From positions 62,001 to 126,000 of the forward strand of contig CAJTQA010000001.1 of NCBI GenBank assembly GCA_910578455.1: 64,000 bases of DNA, given 5' to 3'. The stretch comes from an uncultured Dorea sp. (lineage in GTDB: Bacteria; Bacillota; Clostridia; Lachnospirales; Lachnospiraceae). The notes beneath the pieces were generated by a model. It worked only from the letters and a program-made list of their open reading frames with translations, did not search any database and was not told the DNA's origin. Shown in pieces: positions 8,444-17,130 of the stretch. A program made the translations under genes and the position numbers. The stretch's first letter is position 1. Each line of letters starts with the position of its first letter.

Positions 8444-9850
8444 CTAAAGAATCTCTGTAATACGGATTCCGAAATTATCATCTACCACTACTACATCGCC
8501 CTTGGCTATGCACTGTCCGTTTACGAACAGATCCACCTGTTCCCCGGCAAGCTTGTCAAGCACTACCAGAGAACCTTTGTTGAGTTCCAGGATATCCTTG
8601 ACCATCTTTCTGGTCCGCCCTATCTCAACAGAAATTTCCATCGGAACATCCATCATCATCTCAAGATTATCCTCAGTTCCGCCGTCCTGCATATCCTGCG
8701 TACTTAAGTTTGGCTGATGCTGCGGCTGTACCTTAATCTTTTTCGGTCCTGATGACATCCTGAGCTCCTGCAGCTGCTGCTGCTGCGACTCAAGTGACTG
8801 ACGCATCATATCCATCATCTGCATCATATTATTCATCACCGCCGGATCCATCTGCGGCTGTACATACACCGGCGCCGATGGCTGTACCGGAGCTACGGGC
8901 TGTACCGGCTGTGCTGCCTGCGGAGCCGCTGCCGCTGCTGCTGGCTGTGGCGCTGCCGCCGGAGGCTCCGGAGCCGGTGACGGTTCTGGCGCGCCGCCTC
9001 CCATTCCGTTAAGCATCTGCTCAATCGCTTCCTGGGACATCACGCCGCCTGAATCGGACGATACCGGAGCTGGTGACGGTTCCGGTGACGATGCAATGCC
9101 GCTTGAATCTCCGTTAAGCATCTGCTCGATCTCTTCCTGAGACAATACACCGCCGTCTGAACCTGACGGTGCAGACGTCTGCGGCTTCGGCTGCGGTGAC
9201 GGTTCCTGATCTTTCACCGCATCCGGTGCTCCGTCCGGGAAAAATCCTGATACAAGTTCCTTTGCAAGGCTTATCGGCATCAGGTTCAAAAACTCGCTTT
9301 CCATCTTGTCCGCAATCATCAGGTTAAACCGGATGACTACCATCTCCTCATTGTCTGCGAAATAATTTTCTTTGAATTGCTCCGGGCTGCTTACCTCAAA
9401 CGAAACAGGCGTTGAAATATCAACTCTTCTGGAAAGAAGCTCTGAGAGCGCCGTCGCAGAAGCTCCCATCATCTGATTCATAACCTCGCAGATAGCGCTG
9501 ATATTCATCTCATCCAGCTCGAATTGGTCGTCCGGAATCTCCATTCCCATTAAAAGCTCAACAATAACTTTGACATCAATGCGCTTGAGCAGCATAATAT
9601 TGCTTCCGTCAAGCCCTTCCACATAACCAATTTCTACCCCTACAGCCGGCTCTATACTTGCAAATTCAAACTCTTCTTTTTGTTTTACCTTTACTACCGG
9701 AGTCGTAATGTCAACTCTGGTGTCAAGCATTGTTGAAACAGCTGTTGCAGACGCTCCCAAACTAATGTTAAGAATTTCACCTACGGCATCTATTTCCATA
9801 TTGCTTAAGTTGTAAGTACTCATATTTCTTATCCCTCTTTCCGGCATCAT
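8444..9850 (-). CDS. fliY: FliY, CheC-FliN fusion of the motor switch
   Basis: The 468-residue protein joins two CheC-type phosphatase repeats to a C-terminal FliN (SpoA) domain (residues 395-468, VEIGRTRKMVKDILELNKGS). Both phosphatase sites keep E-x-x-N (E25/N28 and E122/N125). Unlike Bacillus FliY, the CheY-P docking peptide is not at the N-terminus; instead two copies (VLSQEEIEQMLNG at 235-247 and VMSQEAIEQMLNG at 270-282) sit in a Pro/Ala-rich linker. Start choice is open: ATG at 9850 follows AAGGGGATTAT; an ATG at 9823 follows AGAGGG and would begin MSTYNLSNMEID. Confidence 0.93.
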   Translation of the reverse strand: MMPERGIRNMSTYNLSNMEIDAVGEILNISLGASATAVSTMLDTRVDITTPVVKVKQKEEFEFASIEPAVGVEIGYVEGLDGSNIMLLKRIDVKVIVELLMGMEIPDDQFELDEMNISAICEVMNQMMGASATALSELLSRRVDISTPVSFEVSSPEQFKENYFADNEEMVVIRFNLMIADKMESEFLNLMPISLAKELVSGFFPDGAPDAVKDQEPSPQPKPQTSAPSGSDGGVLSQEEIEQMLNGDSSGIASSPEPSPAPVSSDSGGVMSQEAIEQMLNGMGGGAPEPSPAPEPPAAAPQPAAAAAAPQAAQPVQPVAPVQPSAPVYVQPQMDPAVMNNMMQMMDMMRQSLESQQQQLQELRMSSGPKKIKVQPQHQPNLSTQDMQDGGTEDNLEMMMDVPMEISVEIGRTRKMVKDILELNKGSLVVLDKLAGEQVDLFVNGQCIAKGDVVVVDDNFGIRITEIL

Positions 9851-9868
9851 ATAATCCCCTTATGATAA

Positions 9869-10315
9869 TTACTGACCAATCTCCAGGGCTTTCTGAGCCA
9901 TAAGCTTAATTGCGTTAAACGCAGTAATATTCGCATTATAAGAATGGGTTGCCGCCATACTGTCCGTAGTTTCCTTAATCAAATCTACATTGGGCATTGC
10001 TACATAACCGTTTGCATCCGCATCGGGATGTTCCGGATTAAATACCATCTTCAGATCCGTCTGGTCTTCAGCAATCTCCGTCACAATCACCCCGCCGTTC
10101 CTCTCATCTGAGCGTCCCGCGTTTCGGGCACGCCTCAGCGCAGACTGAAAAGAATCCTCCTCTGCCTGAAACCGAACTACTTTCCTGCGGTAAGTTCCTC
10201 CGTCCTCTGTCCTTGTCGTCTCAATGTTGGCAATATTCTGCGCTGCAACGTCAAGGCGAAGGCGCTGCGCCGTCATGCCTGATGCGCTGATATCTAGTGA
10301 ACTTAAAAAAGCCAT
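9869..10315 (-). CDS. flgC: FlgC, proximal rod protein (relocated)
   Basis: This 148-residue protein starts with MAFLSSLDISASGMTAQRLR and DVAAQNIANIETTRTEDGG, and ends with MPNVDLIKETTDSMAATHSY, all typical of FlgC. It forms the proximal rod with FlgB. In most Firmicutes flgC directly follows flgB; here it lies some 12 kb downstream, between cheY and fliY, while flgB is followed at once by fliE. Confidence 0.93.
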   Translation of the reverse strand: MAFLSSLDISASGMTAQRLRLDVAAQNIANIETTRTEDGGTYRRKVVRFQAEEDSFQSALRRARNAGRSDERNGGVIVTEIAEDQTDLKMVFNPEHPDADANGYVAMPNVDLIKETTDSMAATHSYNANITAFNAIKLMAQKALEIGQ

Positions 10316-10327
10316 CGCTTTATCCTC

Positions 10328-10690
10328 CTATTTTTCTAAGAGGCCAGTCACTGTCTTAAGGATTCTCTCTGGTTTAAATGGTTTTACGATAAAATCCTTA
10401 GCTCCTGATTTAATTGCCTCGATAACCATACTCTCCTGTCCCATCGCCGAGCACATAACCACCTGCGATGCGCTGTCCATCTCTTTGATTTTCTTCAATG
10501 CTTCCAGTCCGTCCATATTAGGCATCGTGATATCCATCAAAACCAGATCCGGTTTCTGATCACTATATGTCTGTACTGCATCCTGTCCATCCGTGGCTTC
10601 AATCACATCCGTATATCCGCCCTGTGCAAGCGCGTTCTTAACCATCATACGCATAAACGCCGCATCATCAACTATCATTATTTTAGCCAT
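10328..10690 (-). CDS. cheY: CheY, chemotaxis response regulator
   Basis: A single receiver domain of 120 residues. The acidic pocket (VDDAA, D8-D9), the phosphoacceptor D53 (VLMDITMPNMDG), the Ser of CSAMGQ and the Lys of FIVKPF are all present. Phospho-CheY made by CheA binds the N-terminal peptide of FliM and, probably, the two internal peptides of FliY encoded nearby. Located between fliM and flgC in the fla/che operon. Confidence 0.95.
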   Translation of the reverse strand: MAKIMIVDDAAFMRMMVKNALAQGGYTDVIEATDGQDAVQTYSDQKPDLVLMDITMPNMDGLEALKKIKEMDSASQVVMCSAMGQESMVIEAIKSGAKDFIVKPFKPERILKTVTGLLEK

Positions 10691-10752
10691 TTCAGCACCT
10701 CTCTCTTTTTCTTAGTTATATATTGTAACAGTGATGTTTTCACTGGTACTTG

Positions 10753-11814
10753 CTATTCTGCCGTTACTTCCTGTGCCAGTTCTTCCTCAAACTGGCCGAC
10801 TTCGCGCTCCTGCTCCAGCTCATCTTCCTGAATCAGCCTGTTATCAAGCTTGACTGCCACGCTGTTCTTATGCACTCCAAGCTTTCCGTCGAACCATGGC
10901 TCATTGGCGACAAATACCTTGACATTAGAATTCTTGCTCTTGCTAAGGTCAATAACGTCGTCCACCCTAAGTCCATAGATATCCTGGAAACTCAGTTTCG
11001 CCGTTCCGAGCTCTACCTTCATGTCAAGCGCGGAATCACGAAGCTTCTGCATAATAATGTCACGTCCATTCGCAATCATGTTCTCATAAGCGCCCTCAAC
11101 ATGCCGCCTCTTATCCACAATTGCAAATACATTCGTAAGAAGGTTCCCCGGGATGCAGATGCTGATGTACCCGCTTGCATTCGGAATAGACATCTTAAGC
11201 ATAATGATTGCTACCGTTTCATCCATCCCAATCTCTTGAAACATCGTGGGCGACTGCTCCAGACGCCGGCTCCCTACTGTAAGGCTGATGTAATTCTTCC
11301 AGGAATCCCTGATGGCGCCCGAAAAATATCCTAAGATCTTTTCATAAAGCGCCAGCTCAATATCCGTATACGTATAATCCGGAGCCAGCTCAGCCTCATC
11401 GCCCTCTCCGCCCAAAAGCCTGTCAATCATATTCGTCATCAGCAGCTGGCTGATATGGAATACCACCGGCGGGTTCTTCAAGTCTTCCGGAAGTTTCATG
11501 TAGAAAAGCTCTATGACATCATTTTCCCCCAGTGAATTGCTAAACTCATGATACCGCTGCTCCTCCACGGAAATAACTTCTATCTCACAGTTCATGCGGA
11601 GAATCCCGTTTAGATGCGACACAATAATCCTGCAATAATTATCATGTATGGTTTTCAGGATTTTCAGTCTTTCCCTTGTAAACTTCTTAGGACTGTAAAA
11701 ATCATATTTTTTATATTCTTTTTCCTTTTTTTCCTGTTTGGCAGGTTCTGAACTCCCTTCTCTCATAGAATTCAGCAACATGTCTATCTGGCTTTGTGAC
11801 AATACATCTGACAT
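10753..11814 (-). CDS. fliM: FliM, motor switch protein
   Basis: The 353-residue protein starts with the CheY-P binding peptide VLSQSQIDMLLNSM (residues 4-17), then a basic linker, the CheC-like middle domain (residues 55-235) and a C-terminal SpoA/FliN-like domain (DVIDLSKSKNSNVKVFVAN). It forms the C-ring with FliG and FliY. Directly follows motB with 18 bases between; the fliL gene often found there is absent. Confidence 0.95.
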   Translation of the reverse strand: MSDVLSQSQIDMLLNSMREGSSEPAKQEKKEKEYKKYDFYSPKKFTRERLKILKTIHDNYCRIIVSHLNGILRMNCEIEVISVEEQRYHEFSNSLGENDVIELFYMKLPEDLKNPPVVFHISQLLMTNMIDRLLGGEGDEAELAPDYTYTDIELALYEKILGYFSGAIRDSWKNYISLTVGSRRLEQSPTMFQEIGMDETVAIIMLKMSIPNASGYISICIPGNLLTNVFAIVDKRRHVEGAYENMIANGRDIIMQKLRDSALDMKVELGTAKLSFQDIYGLRVDDVIDLSKSKNSNVKVFVANEPWFDGKLGVHKNSVAVKLDNRLIQEDELEQEREVGQFEEELAQEVTAE

Positions 11815-11832
11815 AATTATTCACATTTCCTT

Positions 11833-12693
11833 CTATTGTGTAGTAGCATTATCCCCGTATACCTGCTTATAATAATCACTCAGGCTCTGCTCCACCTTCC
11901 CTGTCTTGCTGATCAGGATCTCCACCCTCCGGTTCTTAGCCCTGTCCGCCGCCGTCTTAAACGAAGCAATAGGACGGTGCTGGCCGTAAGCCGAGCTAAA
12001 TAACTTTGCAGGGTCGATTACATTCTTTTTCTGCAGATAAGCAGTTACGACCGCGCTTCTCATTGCTGAAAGCTCACGGTCCGTATTGATATTGTTTTTC
12101 TTGTCAGGCGCTCCCTGGGATGTATGCCCGATAATCTGAATCTGCTCGATAGATGCCGATCCCGGCTTTATGATCTTTGCAAACTGGTCCATCATCTTCT
12201 TCCCATCGTCACGCATCACCCAATTGTCTCCGTCAAAAAATACTTTATCACGAAAAGTGATAAATGTATAGCCATCTCCTTTGGCAACTTCAACTTCTGA
12301 CTCATTATTTGCCAGTTTCTTAAGCTGCTGAAGGGCTTCATAAAGCTCATCAAACTGCTGGTCAATCTGTGCCTGCTGTTCTGCGGTAAGCTCTTCCGGC
12401 TTAGGGTCTTCCAAGTCGTCCTCATAAATCGCTTCCCGATCCGTATCCTTGGGAAGATCCGTGCTTCCCGGAACATCCTCATCACCGGGCTTGATGTCAT
12501 CAACCGTAACCAGCTGCGACACTTCTTTTGACGCATCCGGATTCAGGCTCTTAACCAGATTTTCCCACTTCACCTGATCCACAGACGATATAGAATACAA
12601 AAGTACAAAAAAACACAAAAGCAGCGTGACCATGTCACCATATGTATCCATCCAGGATGCGCCCTCTTCAGGTGCCTTACTTTTCTTTTTCAT
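11833..12693 (-). CDS. motB: MotB, stator protein
   Basis: A 286-residue protein with a short basic N-terminus, one membrane helix containing the essential Asp (TYGDMVTLLLCFFVLLYS, D20), a plug/linker region rich in Asp and Glu, and a C-terminal OmpA-like peptidoglycan-binding domain (IIGHTSQGAPDKKNN, then LSAMRSAVVTAYL and NRRVEILI). It forms the ion-conducting stator with MotA. The ion used cannot be told from sequence with confidence. Confidence 0.95.
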   Translation of the reverse strand: MKKKSKAPEEGASWMDTYGDMVTLLLCFFVLLYSISSVDQVKWENLVKSLNPDASKEVSQLVTVDDIKPGDEDVPGSTDLPKDTDREAIYEDDLEDPKPEELTAEQQAQIDQQFDELYEALQQLKKLANNESEVEVAKGDGYTFITFRDKVFFDGDNWVMRDDGKKMMDQFAKIIKPGSASIEQIQIIGHTSQGAPDKKNNINTDRELSAMRSAVVTAYLQKKNVIDPAKLFSSAYGQHRPIASFKTAADRAKNRRVEILISKTGKVEQSLSDYYKQVYGDNATTQ

Positions 12694-12731
12694 TTATACT
12701 CACTCCAACTTGCTTTAAGCTCTCTGCTGAC

Positions 12732-13559
12732 TTATTTTTCCTTCTTGGATTTCTTCTCTTTCTTTCCGCCGCCGCCTTCTTCTCCATTCAGGATCTTCTG
12801 CTGGCTCGTCTGATGAAGGAGGGAAACCAGTTTCTCCTTCAGCACTTTCGGGTTGTCTCCGGCCTGAATGCCTACCACTCCCTCAATGATCACCTGCTTA
12901 TAGATAACCTCCTCATCGTTGCGGATTCGAAGTTTCTTTGAAATCGGCCCGAAGATAAGGTTTGCAAGAATACATCCGTAAAAGGTTGTAACAAGCGCTG
13001 TCGCCATACTGGTACCAAGACTGTCCGAAGATCCTTCTGACAGGTTCATCTGTTTCAGCATGTTAACCAGTCCGACCAATGTTCCGATCATACCAAACGC
13101 AGGTGCATAGCTCGATGCCTTATCATAGATGGCAACCTCGCCGTCATGACGCTCAATCATACTGCTGACTTCATTTTCCAGTATTTCTCTTACTTTCTCT
13201 GCCTCCATCGCATCCACAACCAGAAGTATTCCTTTCTTAAAGAAAGGATCTTCAAGCTCGTTTGCTCTTTCCTCCAGCACGAGAAGACCGTCTTTCCTGG
13301 CAAGCTGGGCAAACTCAATGATGGTTTCAATGACCGGCTCCGGCTGGTACTTTTTTCCAGAGATGAGCTTTGTCATATGTTTCCCCATCTTTTTCAGCTT
13401 ATCCAGCGGGAAACTGGCGATAACCGCGCTGAACGTACCTCCCAGTACGATCAGGACGCTTCCTGGATCCCAAAAGTTTCCAAGCTCTCCGCCAGTCATG
13501 ATGCCGAACAATATAAATCCCGTACCTGCGACTATACCTATGATCGTTGTCGGATCCAT
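12732..13559 (-). CDS. motA: MotA, stator protein
   Basis: The 275-residue protein has four membrane segments and the MotA features WDPGSVLIVLGGTFSAVIAS near residue 30 and the PAFGMIGTLVGLVNML helix near residue 153, followed by the TALVTTFYGCILANLIFGPI helix. The tail is Lys/Glu-rich (GGGGKKEKKSKKEK). It couples ion flow through MotB to torque on FliG. Lies 6 bases after flbD. Confidence 0.95.
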   Translation of the reverse strand: MDPTTIIGIVAGTGFILFGIMTGGELGNFWDPGSVLIVLGGTFSAVIASFPLDKLKKMGKHMTKLISGKKYQPEPVIETIIEFAQLARKDGLLVLEERANELEDPFFKKGILLVVDAMEAEKVREILENEVSSMIERHDGEVAIYDKASSYAPAFGMIGTLVGLVNMLKQMNLSEGSSDSLGTSMATALVTTFYGCILANLIFGPISKKLRIRNDEEVIYKQVIIEGVVGIQAGDNPKVLKEKLVSLLHQTSQQKILNGEEGGGGKKEKKSKKEK

Positions 13560-13565
13560 AATTAA

Positions 13566-13766
13566 TTACACCTCCACCTTCAACCCGCTTATAATTTCCC
13601 GGTTAAAATTGATTACCTTTTCTATAATCTCCTGCGGGCTTTCTCTTACGATATAATACCTGCCGTTCATCATCGTAACCTTGGACTCAGGTATCTGTTC
13701 AATAAATTCAATCTGCCTGTCATTGATCGTGACAGGCTCTTTGTTGAGCTTCGTCAATATTATCAA
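13566..13766 (-). CDS. flbD: FlbD/SwrD family protein
   Basis: A 66-residue protein (start IILTKLNKEPVTIND; middle IEQIPESKVTMMNGRYYIV) matching the small FlbD/SwrD family, which in Bacillus raises swarming motor power. The start is TTG at 13766, eight bases after a strong GGGAGG ribosome binding site; there is no better ATG. The usual flgE-flbD-motA order is kept. An intergenic hairpin precedes it. Confidence 0.85.
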   Translation of the reverse strand: MIILTKLNKEPVTINDRQIEFIEQIPESKVTMMNGRYYIVRESPQEIIEKVINFNREIISGLKVEV

Positions 13767-13786
13767 ACCGAAAACCTCCCGTTTTA

Positions 13787-13813
13787 AAGCGCCCGCCCTA
13801 AAGCGGGCGCCTT
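13787..13813 (-). terminator. Intra-operon hairpin between flgE and flbD
   Basis: Arms GCGCCCGC (789-796) and GCGGGCGC (803-810) form an 8-bp GC-rich stem with a 6-base loop (full coordinates 13789-13810). On the minus-strand transcript it is followed by CUUUAAAAC, a weak U-run, so it could act as a partial terminator or an mRNA-stabilising end between the hook gene and flbD-motA. Confidence 0.6.
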
Positions 13814-13837
13814 AATCTTTCTCTGTCAGCTTACAAA

Positions 13838-14779
13838 TTAACGTTTCATATTAACAAGCTGCTCAAGTATCTCATCCGTAACGGTAATGATCTTTGTGTT
13901 TGCCTGGTAGCCACGCTGTGTAGTGATCATAGTCGCAAAGTCAAACGCAAGATCCGTGTTGGACATCTCAAGAAAATTGCTCTTGACCGTACCTACCGCC
14001 GCAGTTGACTCCATACCATAGCATCTGCCGGCATTACGTCCGACCTTATAGTAGTAACCGTTCATCTGCTCCAAGCCGTTCGGGTTTTCCACAGAAGCAA
14101 TGGCAATCTTTCCGATATAGTGGTTCTCGCTGTTCTCATCTACGCCCGTGACAGTTCCGTCGCTTCCGATACGCCATGTCTGAATTCTGTAAGGTTCGTC
14201 AGTATCCGGGTCTACCGGAACTCTAATCGGCTGCAGGCCCTGTTCAACCAGCGCCGGCGCAACGCCGTTCTCATCCGGCTCGCCAAGCGCATAACCATAT
14301 ACATAGTTACCGCTGTCATCTACCAGATACCCATTGGCATCCGGGCTGAAGATTCCAACTCTTGAAAGGTAAACTCCTGTTGTGCTGTCATTCGTAACAA
14401 GATTGATTCCGTTCGTATTGTCTCCATCCGCGTTATTAATCGGCGCTCCGTACGGACCCACGATAAAGAATCCGCCTCCTTCAATCATACAGTCAAGCCC
14501 GTTTCCGGTATACTGTCCGTTTGATGCGCTGAAGTTCGTGCTGATCGAGCTTACGATGGCACCGTAACCCAGCTGAGACGTGTTGATACCTCCAAGAGCT
14601 CCTGTCGTTGCCCGGCCGCTCTGGCCGCTTATGATACTGCTGTAAAGGGAATCCTGGAAGTTTGTCGTCCTTGATTTGTATCCCCATGTATTTACATTGG
14701 CAATGTTGTTTCCTAATACGTCAAGTCTCGTCTGATGAGCCTTAAGTCCTGCAATCGCAGCATTCATTGATTTGACCAT
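13838..14779 (-). CDS. flgE: Flagellar hook protein FlgE (short form)
   Basis: The 313-residue product has the axial N-terminus (KSMNAAIAGLKAHQTRL, then LGNNIANVNTWGYKS) and C-terminus (EMSNTDLAFDFATMITTQRG). Its place after flgD and before flbD-motA marks it as the hook protein. It is short compared with typical hook proteins of 400 residues or more, so domain D2 must be small. The start is ATG at 14779, preceded by AAAGGAAG; upstream codons lack a ribosome binding site. A distant alternative is a FlgG-type rod protein. Confidence 0.82.
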   Translation of the reverse strand: MVKSMNAAIAGLKAHQTRLDVLGNNIANVNTWGYKSRTTNFQDSLYSSIISGQSGRATTGALGGINTSQLGYGAIVSSISTNFSASNGQYTGNGLDCMIEGGGFFIVGPYGAPINNADGDNTNGINLVTNDSTTGVYLSRVGIFSPDANGYLVDDSGNYVYGYALGEPDENGVAPALVEQGLQPIRVPVDPDTDEPYRIQTWRIGSDGTVTGVDENSENHYIGKIAIASVENPNGLEQMNGYYYKVGRNAGRCYGMESTAAVGTVKSNFLEMSNTDLAFDFATMITTQRGYQANTKIITVTDEILEQLVNMKR

Positions 14780-14870
14780 AGTGTTATCTTCCTTTCTGTT
14801 ATTCACATAGATTATGCCGCTGGCAGCTGTCATTCGGACATCCTGCCTAATGCCTCCACACGTGGTCCGG

Positions 14871-15254
14871 CTATATTAACACGGCACTGTCAATATTGGT
14901 AAATATATTCTCTTTCATTTCCCTCTCAGTCATCATCGTAATGACTGTATTATTTGGAATATTTACGATAAAGGCACCTCTGTCGCCGATCACTACTACA
15001 TCCTTGGAGCCTTTAGTGCGCGCTTTCTGCACTGCCTCGTCAAGGTTATGTAATAATCCCGGTGTCATCTCCATCCCCCGCGACTGCATGCGCTGCAGGG
15101 CATGTTTTGAAAGCTGTAATCCACTTTTCTCATATTCGGTCTTAAGCGAGTCCGCAAAGCTTCCTGAATTCGCTTTTTCAGGTGCTCCTAATTGGTGCGC
15201 CAGCCTAAGCTCTGTTACATTGGATGATATATTTGAAAGCTTTGATACACTCAT
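14871..15254 (-). CDS. Small flagellar operon protein (TIGR02530-like)
   Basis: A 127-residue protein of the family often found between flgD and flgE in Firmicutes. Supporting text: SKHALQRMQSRGMEMTPG (near residue 49) and NVPN-like INIPNNTVITMMTEREMKEN close to the C-terminus (read here as VNIPNNTVITMM). Its role is not established; location suggests help in hook assembly. Sits 29 bases after flgD. Confidence 0.75.
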   Translation of the reverse strand: MSVSKLSNISSNVTELRLAHQLGAPEKANSGSFADSLKTEYEKSGLQLSKHALQRMQSRGMEMTPGLLHNLDEAVQKARTKGSKDVVVIGDRGAFIVNIPNNTVITMMTEREMKENIFTNIDSAVLI

Positions 15255-15283
15255 CGCCTTTCACCGCCTTTCTGCTTTCTTGC

Positions 15284-15799
15284 CTATGCCGATTCTCCGT
15301 CTCCTTCGCCTTCTACTTTATCGGCTCCGTCTCCCGAATCGCCAGATTCTCCGTCTCCTTCGCCTTCTTCCCCCTCGCCCGGAAGTTTCACGTCGCCTAC
15401 AGACATAATCTGCGACAGGGAATACAGCTTTCCGTCCACATATATGATCGGATTATCTCCCAATACGACTCCCGTCACTTTTCCCTTCGTATATTCTCCG
15501 GTTCCGACTCCTTTTTCATCAACCTCGGCAACCGTAACTTCTGTTCCAAGCATGGAAGTTGCGTAAGTCGTAGTGCTGATGCTGGTCATCTGCGCTATCG
15601 CAGTAATCATCTTGGACTGTACCATCTGCGCCATAAGCTCTGATGTATCCATCGGGTTATCCGGATCCTGATACTGCATCTGCGCTGCCATCAGCTTGTA
15701 AAAATCGGTCATCGTCAATTCTTCCGATGTACCCGCCACATCGTTCCTGTTATACATAAGCTGCGCCGCCGTGCTGCCTCCTACTCCGTCTACTGGCAT
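15284..15799 (-). CDS. flgD: FlgD, hook cap/scaffold protein
   Basis: The 171-residue protein has the FlgD core: FYKLMAAQMQYQDPDNPMD and SELMAQMVQSKMITAIAQM, then a small beta domain (GKVTGVVLGDNPIIYVDGK). It caps the growing hook. The last 35 residues are a low-complexity tail of Gly, Glu, Asp and Ser (GEGEEGEGDGESGDSGDG), encoded by a near-exact direct repeat of about 24 bases at 15292-15316 and 15345-15369. Such a repeat could vary in length by slippage. Confidence 0.92.
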   Translation of the reverse strand: MPVDGVGGSTAAQLMYNRNDVAGTSEELTMTDFYKLMAAQMQYQDPDNPMDTSELMAQMVQSKMITAIAQMTSISTTTYATSMLGTEVTVAEVDEKGVGTGEYTKGKVTGVVLGDNPIIYVDGKLYSLSQIMSVGDVKLPGEGEEGEGDGESGDSGDGADKVEGEGDGESA

Positions 15800-15847
15800 A
15801 ATTTCTCCTTTCTTTGCTCGCTGTCATGTTCCGTATCATCCTGTTTC

Positions 15848-17017
15848 TTACACAAGTCCTAACCTGAGCTGCTGCAGGAAATCCACCGAACTTGTTTCCT
15901 TTTCAAGTCTCCTGCGATGTTCCGCTTCCCTTCTCTCAAGCTCTTCTTTCTGTGCCTGTGCGCCGCTGTCGTTCTTCCCATCCTCATAAAGCTGAGATCC
16001 TGACTGCTCCTTATTCTCCACAACCACTTCCATCTTATCGCCGAGAGTTGTCTCCAGAACCTTTCCAAGCTCGCTTGCCCTGCTGGACATCGCCTCCATT
16101 GTCTTGGCGTTAGTGCAGATAATGGACACCGTCGTCTCTCCTGCCTCGTAAGCCACTTTAACCAGAAGCTCGCCTAAGTTTCTCGGTGTCAGGCTGATCT
16201 CAATTTCCTGTTTGCCGTTTGCGATCTGCCTTGCGATCATGTCTTTCAGCATATCTGCATATTCCGGCTTGATATCTCCTGATCCAGTAACCTCGACTTC
16301 TGCCTGGATAGCTGCCTCTCCGCCATTTCCCTGAGCGTGAACGTGAGACAAGCCGCCCCGCTCCGCGGCCGCCTGAGCCTTAATGTCAGCCGCATCCGCA
16401 TCGCTCTTATGTACCTCTTGCTGGCCTGTCATCGACTTCGCATCTGCATCCGCCGATGCCATCTGGCGTTCCATCTCAGAATCTGCCTTGATGTTAAGCG
16501 CGCCTTCTTCTTTTGCCTGGCCTGCCATCTCCATCGGAATCTCTCCGGAAACCAGAGCGTTTTCTTCAGGATCCTTTACCTGAGCGCCTGCCTGAACCGC
16601 ATCGCCCAAGTTTTCCGCAACAGCCTCCTGCAATACCTTCGGATCTCCCTCAGCCCCTGCCAGCGCCTGATTCCATGCAGCCTGCGTCTCTCCGGCCGTC
16701 TGTATGCCTTCAGCGCCCATCTGCATCGTGCTGGCAAAAGCATCCTGCCCCAGGACCTTTCCTTCGCCCAGAGTTTCCTGTTCGCCAGTTCCTTCCTGCA
16801 CTGCCTCGGCATCTTTCACTTCATCCCCGGCAGAAACATCTTTCTTATCATAAGTATTCTTATCCGCCGTCTGGGTATTGGAATTGGCCGCAGCCGCATC
16901 GCTCAGCGCCTGGTTGAACGCCGACTTATCGTCTGCCGGGCTCTTTCTGTTTCTCTGGCTCTGAGATGCCTTTGAGCTGCCTGCTGTCTTCATCGCTCCC
17001 ATGATGTTGTTCACCAT
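15848..17017 (-). CDS. fliK: FliK, hook-length control protein
   Basis: A 389-residue protein with a long Ala/Gln/Glu-rich, low-complexity N-terminal part (molecular ruler) and a C-terminal FliK domain (EIEISLTPRNLGELLVKVAY, then TTVSIICTNAKTMEAM). The start is ATG at 17017, nine bases after AGGAGG; the reading frame extends upstream without another good site. FliK would signal to FlhB to switch substrates when the hook is complete. Lies between fliJ and flgD. Confidence 0.9.
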   Translation of the reverse strand: MVNNIMGAMKTAGSSKASQSQRNRKSPADDKSAFNQALSDAAAANSNTQTADKNTYDKKDVSAGDEVKDAEAVQEGTGEQETLGEGKVLGQDAFASTMQMGAEGIQTAGETQAAWNQALAGAEGDPKVLQEAVAENLGDAVQAGAQVKDPEENALVSGEIPMEMAGQAKEEGALNIKADSEMERQMASADADAKSMTGQQEVHKSDADAADIKAQAAAERGGLSHVHAQGNGGEAAIQAEVEVTGSGDIKPEYADMLKDMIARQIANGKQEIEISLTPRNLGELLVKVAYEAGETTVSIICTNAKTMEAMSSRASELGKVLETTLGDKMEVVVENKEQSGSQLYEDGKNDSGAQAQKEELERREAEHRRRLEKETSSVDFLQQLRLGLV

Positions 17018-17130
17018 ACCGTCTTTCCTCCTTTCCCTTCCGGAATGATAAATATTGAATATATCACTCCTATTATATAACAATTTATAGTAATCTGCAA
17101 AGCAGAAATTACTACCATCCTCAATTGCGC

